The notes under the pieces: model-generated
Databases searched by the model: none
Told to the model about the DNA's origin: nothing
The model's input: only the letters and a program-made list of their open reading frames with translations
DNA from: Nonomuraea guangzhouensis
GTDB taxonomy: Bacteria; Actinomycetota; Actinomycetes; Streptosporangiales; Streptosporangiaceae
Direction: 5' to 3'
Assembly (NCBI RefSeq): GCF_019396345.1
Contig: NZ_JAHKRM010000018.1
Span: 1-64,000, forward strand
Length of the DNA: 64,000 bases
In this document: one piece after another, positions 59,152 through 64,000 of the stretch
Layout of the letters: every line of letters begins with the position of its first letter
How positions within the stretch are numbered: position 1 is the first letter of the stretch
Position numbers and translations under genes: made by a program

Positions 59152-59742
59152 TCAGGTTGAAAGAGGCTCATTCCAGCGCGGCCAGGCGCCGTTGGGAATG
59201 CGGTAGAGGACGCGCGGCGCCGCGAACCAGTCCCGGTCAAGAAAACGGCCCGTGATCCGCCCCGCGAGGATCAGGTAACTCTCCACCTCCTCCTCAAACC
59301 CTACGTATGTTTCCAGATCGCGCGCGTAATCCTGGAACGCTTCCACTCCCACCCTGCCCATGAGCTCTCCATCGTAGTGATAGACCATTCCCTCATCGCC
59401 GATCTCACCCAGGTAGGCCATATGCCAATAACTAATGATGCGCCTTCCGCCCGTACTCGCTCCCTCCCGAAAAGTAAAGCTCCTGCTCATGGTAATCGCA
59501 ACGGACCAGCCCGGCGAATGCTCCCCGATCCAGACCAGAATGTCCTGCTCATTTTCGACGGCCAAGCGAAATGCCGTATCGAGATCGCAAAGAATTCCAG
59601 AGCCCGGATCCGCGCGGAAACGCTGCGCGATCTCTTCGATATCCTCCGTATCGATCCAGGCCGCATCGAAGCGGGCGTTCAATGTGTACTCGTCCAGGAG
59701 GTTCCACTGACTCTCCGCTGGCAGCGTGCGCGACATGTCCAC
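59152..59742 (-). CDS. DUF6461-like small protein, candidate immunity partner
   Basis: The 196-residue acidic protein has WIGEHSPGWSVAITMSRS and later VYHYDGELMGRVGVEA, which resemble DUF6461-type proteins; the match is from memory and loose. Its base composition is visibly lower in GC than its neighbours. I start at GTG 59742, eight bases after AAAGGA; the longer frame to 59793 begins in a hairpin loop. It directly follows the large secreted nuclease gene on the same strand, the usual position of an immunity gene. That role is inference. Confidence 0.6.
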   Translation of the reverse strand: MDMSRTLPAESQWNLLDEYTLNARFDAAWIDTEDIEEIAQRFRADPGSGILCDLDTAFRLAVENEQDILVWIGEHSPGWSVAITMSRSFTFREGASTGGRRIISYWHMAYLGEIGDEGMVYHYDGELMGRVGVEAFQDYARDLETYVGFEEEVESYLILAGRITGRFLDRDWFAAPRVLYRIPNGAWPRWNEPLST

Positions 59743-59773
59743 CGTCTCGTTCCTTTGAATTTCTTCAAAAGCT

Positions 59774-59813
59774 ATGGGGGTGGAGGTGATCATACAACCA
59801 CCTCCACCCCATA
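59774..59813 (-). terminator. Long hairpin between nuclease and downstream gene
   Basis: ATGGGGGTGGAGGTG (about 59774-59788) pairs with CACCTCCACCCCAT (about 59799-59812) with one bulge. Read on the minus strand it is followed at a short distance by TTTT. It lies 75 bp after the nuclease stop and before the next gene, so it is a terminator or an attenuator that sets the ratio of the two products. Confidence 0.65.
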
Positions 59814-59887
59814 GGCATCCCAGCTAGACCGTCGAAGCCCTCCAGGCCGGCCCGGTCACAGACGCTCAGGCCGTCCCGGGCGCCGGG

Positions 59888-62800
59888 TCAGCTCACAATC
59901 TTGACCCAGAATTTTTCCCCGGGCACGACACGGTAATCGGCATAGAACTTGTTGACGGCGTCTCCGTGGTCCAGATTGTCCTGTCTGTCGACTGCTTGAA
60001 TGGAGTAGTTGCCATCCTTCATGCCGGCGCCCTCCTTGGTCGACGCGAACGGATACTCGTCACAGTTGATCCATCCCGCCTGCGGAACCCCGTGGAGCCA
60101 CCTTGTCGTTACGGCGTATTTGTCGTAGAAGTAGTATTTGCAATAGTTCACCCCCGCAAGTTCTCGAGCCGACACCGTAGTCCCTTCGGGAACATCCGGC
60201 CAGCGTCGTTCGGCGGAAGTCCCCTTGTCCGTGACGAACTGGAGCCTGGAGAAGAACGTTCGATTGACGTTCGCGTCCGTCGTGCTCACCTTGGTCAGCG
60301 GCTTGCTGAACGGGTCTGCCCAGTTTCCGGGGATCAGCTTGCTCACGGGAGTCGCGATGGTGGTCTTCGCGGGCGGATACTTGGGCTCGGCCCAGTTGTG
60401 GCCGAGTCGCTTCGGCGGGGCGGTGCCCACGTTGGTCTGCGAGTTGAGCGCCTTTTCGATGTGCTGGATGACCTGGAGGAAGTTCGCGTTCCTGCTCTTG
60501 GACATCACGAACACCCGGGGGACCGAAGGGATGATGCAGCCCCCAATCCGATGGGGGACCCCGAACCCCCCAAGTTGTTGCCAGTCGCACTGGACCACAG
60601 GCACCAGTTCCGTGTACGGATAACCGTCCCAGTCGCTGACGGGAATCCCCGAACCATGCCGGAGAACCGTGTTCTCCTCGACCTTGTAACGACTGTCGAC
60701 GAGTTTCCGGTTCCAGAGCGGGACGGCCAGGCCTGTGCCCTCGTCCTCACCCGGAATGAAGACGACGACACCGACCTCGCACCGCTGGACACCGCTGTTC
60801 GTCCCATTCCACCCGAGCAGGAACTCGGCGTCGGGGGCGGCATTCCACGCGGAGACGTCACGCAGCGTCCTGGGCCCACTCTGATAACGGCATTGGCCCG
60901 CCCCCGAGTCGGGGTGGACCTTCATCTCGATCCCGCTCAGGTCATTCGACGGTACCTTCACGTCACCGTCGCCGTCGACAACCGCGAACCCGTCGAGACG
61001 GCTGAATATCTTGATCGTCTGGGCCGACAGTTGGCCCTGGGAGAACTCTTTTCCTCCCGTGCCGCCGAGATAGGTGTGCATGACCCAGGTGGCGCGGAAC
61101 CGGAACGCATCGTCGTCCTCGACCTCGACCGACTGCCCGTTCTTTTTCTTCGCCTTCTTGAGCAATGACCGCTTCGCGGCCCTCACCATCCCGCCCGTGA
61201 ACGGATTCTCGGCGAATTCCAGGACGTAGATGTACGACGACCAGCAGTAATTGTAGGTGGATTCATGGATCCGGGACTGGCCGAAAGCGTACTCTCCCTT
61301 CATCCAGGTCACGTAGGTGTCGGCCGTGTCCCCGTCGTAGTTGTCATCCAGGGCCTGACAGTCATCCAACTCGACGCGCTTGTAGAAGCCGCCGTCGCTG
61401 GAGGCGGCGGACGAAACTCCCGTCGTCGTAGTGGACGCTCTGGGGGCCGGACTTGCCTTCGCGGATGGCGCCGCCGCAGTCTGGACGGTCTGGGGTCGCG
61501 TGAACAGGTAGGCGACTCCGGCGGCCGTCAGCGGCCGCTGGTAGCCCCGGACCTCGTCGATGCTCCCGGCCATGGCCGCGCCGATCCGCAGCGGGGCCTG
61601 GGCGTCCCAGACGGGGAAGGACAACTTCGCGGTCCCGGCCTGTGCTCCGTTCAGGTACAAGGTCGCCGTCCGCGCGGCCGCGTCGTACGTTCCCGCCAGG
61701 TGGAACCACTCATCGACCGGCGGCTCAATTCCCGACAGGACACCCTCGACCGTCGCATCGGTTGCATCCGCATTGGTGAAAGTGAAAACCAGACCGTGCT
61801 CTGCGGTGTTGCCCAGCCGGAACGGCGCCTGGTGGTTGCCTCTCTGCTCGGCGACGAGGTAATCGCCTTCCTTGTCGCTCCAGCGCAGCCAGGCAGCGGC
61901 GGTGAAGCTTTGGTCGGTGCGGATCACCGGTCCGGCGGTCTGCGCCAGGGGCTCCTCGCCGGGCTGGGTGACGTTGACGGTGACCTGCTGCCAGCCCGAC
62001 CAGACCGAGGAGACGTCGTCGGCTACCGCGCGCAGGCGCCAGCGCACCTTCCACCCGTTGGCCAGCTTGTCCGCTGGGACGGCGATGCTCGCCTGGGTGC
62101 CGGAGGCGACGTTGTCCACGTTGCCGGTCCAGATCTGGCCACTGCCCTGACCGCCGGGTGCGGCCGGGTCGTGCTCGACCTCGACCTCGGCGCGCAGCGC
62201 CTGGCCGGTGGGGTGGGTGAGGGTGGCCTTCATCGTGGGGGTGAGCGTGGTGGTCACCGTCACGCCGTCCACCACCTTCGACGGGGCGATGGTCAGGCCG
62301 GTGGCGGTGGGCTTGGGCAGGCTGACGGTGAAGGACTGCCAGTCCGACCAGGCGGAGCCGGCGGTGGGTGAGACCGCGCGAGCTCGCCAGCGCACCTTCC
62401 ACCCGTCGGTCAGTTTGTCCGCAGGGACGGCGATGCTCGCCTGGGCGCCGGCCGGGACGTTGTCGGCGCTACCGGCCCAGATCTGGCCACTGCCCTGACC
62501 GCCGGGTGCGGCCGGGTCGTGCTCGACCTCGACCTCGGCCCGCAGGGGCTTCCCGGCGGGGTCGTTCACCTGGGCCAGCAGAGTCGGGGTGCGGGTGGGG
62601 GTGACCGTGGTGCCGTCCACCTGCTGGGACGGGGTGACCTGTAGCGCGCCGACGGCCGGTTCGGAGACCGGATCGGGTACGTCGACGGTCAGGGCCTGCC
62701 AGTCCGACCACGGCGAGCCGACCGTGGTGGCGGTGTTGATCGCGCGGACCCGCCAGCGCACCTTCCACCCGTCGGTCAGCTTCCCGTCGGGGACGCTCGC

Positions 62801-64000
62801 CGAGGCTTGGGTGCCGGAGGCGACGCCATCGACGGCGCCGGTCCAGATCTGGCCGCTGCCCTGCCCGGTCGCGGCCGGGTCGTGCTCGACCTGGAACTCG
62901 CCCCGTAAAGGCTGAGCAGCCGGGTCGGTGACCGTGGCGCGCAGGGCCGGGGTCAAGCTCGTGGCGACGGTGACGCCGTTCACCATCTGGGAGGGGGTGA
63001 CCTGGAAGGCGCCCACCGTCGGGTTCGGCACATCGGCAGTGGCCGTCTGCCAGTTCGACCACGCCGAAGTGGTTGCGGCGGTGGCGTTGACCGCGCGTAC
63101 CCGCCAGCGGATCTTCCACCCGTCGGCCAGCCTGCCCGCGGGGACGCTTACCGTGGCCTGGCCGCCGGAGGCGACCACCGGCGAGGCGCCGGTCCAGATC
63201 TGGCCGCTGCCCTGCCCGGTCGCGGCCGGATCGTGCTCGACCTCGAACTGGCCCGTGAGGCTTCCCTGAGCGGTGTCGGCGACGGTGGCGGCGAGCTGCG
63301 GGGTGAGCGAGGTCGTCACCGTGGTGCCGTTCACGATCTGCGCCGGTGTGATGGCCGGGGCGGAGACGGTCGGCGCGGAGGCGGGTCCGCTGGTGGTGAT
63401 GGTCAGCTTGGGAGGCAGGTTGAAGTCGGCGTCTTCTGAGGAGGTGAACACCCGGTAGTTGTCGATGTTCGCCTCGCCGGGCGACTTGAGCACCAGGCCG
63501 TGGTTGGCGGCGCCGGCGGCCCAGTCCTGGGCGATGCCGGTGACCTTCCAGTCCATGCTGTCCGGCCAGACGGCGCAGTCGGAGTTGACGCCCTTGAAGT
63601 TGGTGGAGGCGTCCTCCGTGGTGAGGGCGGGCTTGCCGGCCCAGTACATGTTGTCCGGGTCCCAGGCACTGGTCAGCCGGGCGACCTGGATGCCGTTGGC
63701 GAGCGCGGCGCCGCAGTTGGGGCTGTGAACGGTGTTCATCGACAGCGTGGCGTCGGTCACCGTGCTGCCCGGCAAGCCCGTGGTGTCGAACCGCAGGTGC
63801 GTCCGGGACTTCATCCCGCCGGTCATGGTGCCGGCCATGATGTTCAAGCCGTCCGGCCAGGCAGGCGAGTCGACGGTGTCGTTGGTGCTGACTTCAACGT
63901 CGGCGCCGAGCGGCAGCGTGACCGCCGCGGCCACCCGCACCGGGTAGGTGGTGCCGGCGCCCGTCAGGAACGCCTGGTCCGGCTTGACCACCAGCTCCGT
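59888..64000 (-). CDS. Large secreted multidomain protein with C-terminal NucA/NucB-type nuclease, 5' end cut by window
   Basis: At least 1370 residues are visible; the frame is still open at the right edge. Order of domains, counted from GTG 63991: DNRLRE-type beta domain (about 25-200; RTHLRFDTTGLPGSTVTDATLS), four beta-sandwich repeats of about 115 residues (205-680), a LamG/concanavalin-like domain (685-845; DQSFTAAAWLRWSDKEGDYL), a middle region with many Lys, and a C-terminal NucA/NucB-like domain (NCDEYPFASTKEGAG near 1290). Cys pairs suggest an exported protein. NucA/NucB domains are DNases in Bacillus competence and in polymorphic toxins. The protein may be a secreted DNase or toxin delivered with a downstream immunity protein. 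Confidence 0.8.
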   Translation of the reverse strand, partial: TELVVKPDQAFLTGAGTTYPVRVAAAVTLPLGADVEVSTNDTVDSPAWPDGLNIMAGTMTGGMKSRTHLRFDTTGLPGSTVTDATLSMNTVHSPNCGAALANGIQVARLTSAWDPDNMYWAGKPALTTEDASTNFKGVNSDCAVWPDSMDWKVTGIAQDWAAGAANHGLVLKSPGEANIDNYRVFTSSEDADFNLPPKLTITTSGPASAPTVSAPAITPAQIVNGTTVTTSLTPQLAATVADTAQGSLTGQFEVEHDPAATGQGSGQIWTGASPVVASGGQATVSVPAGRLADGWKIRWRVRAVNATAATTSAWSNWQTATADVPNPTVGAFQVTPSQMVNGVTVATSLTPALRATVTDPAAQPLRGEFQVEHDPAATGQGSGQIWTGAVDGVASGTQASASVPDGKLTDGWKVRWRVRAINTATTVGSPWSDWQALTVDVPDPVSEPAVGALQVTPSQQVDGTTVTPTRTPTLLAQVNDPAGKPLRAEVEVEHDPAAPGGQGSGQIWAGSADNVPAGAQASIAVPADKLTDGWKVRWRARAVSPTAGSAWSDWQSFTVSLPKPTATGLTIAPSKVVDGVTVTTTLTPTMKATLTHPTGQALRAEVEVEHDPAAPGGQGSGQIWTGNVDNVASGTQASIAVPADKLANGWKVRWRLRAVADDVSSVWSGWQQVTVNVTQPGEEPLAQTAGPVIRTDQSFTAAAWLRWSDKEGDYLVAEQRGNHQAPFRLGNTAEHGLVFTFTNADATDATVEGVLSGIEPPVDEWFHLAGTYDAAARTATLYLNGAQAGTAKLSFPVWDAQAPLRIGAAMAGSIDEVRGYQRPLTAAGVAYLFTRPQTVQTAAAPSAKASPAPRASTTTTGVSSAASSDGGFYKRVELDDCQALDDNYDGDTADTYVTWMKGEYAFGQSRIHESTYNYCWSSYIYVLEFAENPFTGGMVRAAKRSLLKKAKKKNGQSVEVEDDDAFRFRATWVMHTYLGGTGGKEFSQGQLSAQTIKIFSRLDGFAVVDGDGDVKVPSNDLSGIEMKVHPDSGAGQCRYQSGPRTLRDVSAWNAAPDAEFLLGWNGTNSGVQRCEVGVVVFIPGEDEGTGLAVPLWNRKLVDSRYKVEENTVLRHGSGIPVSDWDGYPYTELVPVVQCDWQQLGGFGVPHRIGGCIIPSVPRVFVMSKSRNANFLQVIQHIEKALNSQTNVGTAPPKRLGHNWAEPKYPPAKTTIATPVSKLIPGNWADPFSKPLTKVSTTDANVNRTFFSRLQFVTDKGTSAERRWPDVPEGTTVSARELAGVNYCKYYFYDKYAVTTRWLHGVPQAGWINCDEYPFASTKEGAGMKDGNYSIQAVDRQDNLDHGDAVNKFYADYRVVPGEKFWVKIVS
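61957..63379 (-). repeat. Four tandem beta-sandwich repeats inside the nuclease protein
   Basis: Four units of about 340-365 bp each encode EVEHDPAA(T/P)GQGSGQIW(T/A)G, then a K(L/R)xxGWK(V/I)RWR(V/A/L)RA segment. DNA identity is high: the block around CAGATCTGGCCACTGCCCTG appears near 62130, 62474, 62840 and 63195. Units 3 and 4 are the most alike. This fits recent duplication and can drive unequal recombination that changes repeat number. Confidence 0.8.

Noticed and set aside
61957..63379. Regularly spaced repeats, possible CRISPR array
   Set aside because: The period is about 350 bp, the repeats are translated and encode protein domains, and no cas genes are present.

Overview
The window is high-GC actinomycete DNA. 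Short intergenic gaps, many 4-bp start/stop overlaps, an ECF sigma factor next to a CU044_5270-type membrane protein, CebR-type TGGGAGCGCTCCCA operators and a DNRLRE-type secreted protein all suggest a saprophytic filamentous actinomycete, most likely of the Streptosporangiales (inference from gene content only).

Layout. 1-1130: a decayed integration site, with the 3' half of a tRNA-Pro(GGG) gene, hairpin terminators, a broken tyrosine integrase and a second copy of the integrase tail. 1393-3032: ECF sigma factor and its membrane partner. 3286-9175: fructan/sucrose locus, with a GH68 enzyme, a collapsed ROK fructokinase, two permeases, a binding lipoprotein and a divergent LacI regulator. 9305-14003: a damaged MHS-type permease, a RidA protein, a metal-site-degenerate M24 (creatinase-fold) protein, a class V aminotransferase-fold protein and an IclR regulator. 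13981-20721: a seven-gene minus-strand operon encoding a PotABCD-like importer, TPP-dependent E1 alpha and beta subunits and an SDR.

21086-36543 is the most distinctive part. An AraC regulator precedes a nearly complete set of genes for meta-cleavage of 3-hydroxyanthranilate: HpaB-type flavin monooxygenase and flavin reductase (probably making 3-hydroxyanthranilate from anthranilate), 3-hydroxyanthranilate 3,4-dioxygenase, ACMS decarboxylase, 2-aminomuconate semialdehyde dehydrogenase, a RidA-type deaminase, a 4-oxalocrotonate tautomerase, and three hydratase/decarboxylase paralogues. Reading the other way is an amidohydrolase, NifU-like, CobW-type GTPase and two YtcJ-like amidohydrolase set. 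A 32-bp element with two TTRTCC half-sites 22 bp apart lies both upstream of the AraC gene and in the divergent promoter at 30.7 kb, which links regulator and pathway. The final aldolase and acetaldehyde dehydrogenase are not in the window.

36544-37750 is a graveyard of transposase and aminotransferase fragments. 37752-43327 is an oxidative cassette: a cytochrome P450 with an extra N-terminal domain, a TetR repressor, two FAD monooxygenases and a DUF3159 membrane protein. 43383-54747 is a cellulose/cellobiose regulon: secreted GH6 and GH9 cellulases, cebEFG-type importer, GH1 beta-glucosidase, two CelR/CebR-like repressors, an aldo/keto reductase and three CebR boxes. 54812-58982 holds a MocR regulator divergent from a SIS-domain, unknown and nitrilase operon. 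59152-64000 is a secreted multidomain NucA/NucB-type nuclease, cut by the window edge, followed by a small protein that could be its immunity partner.
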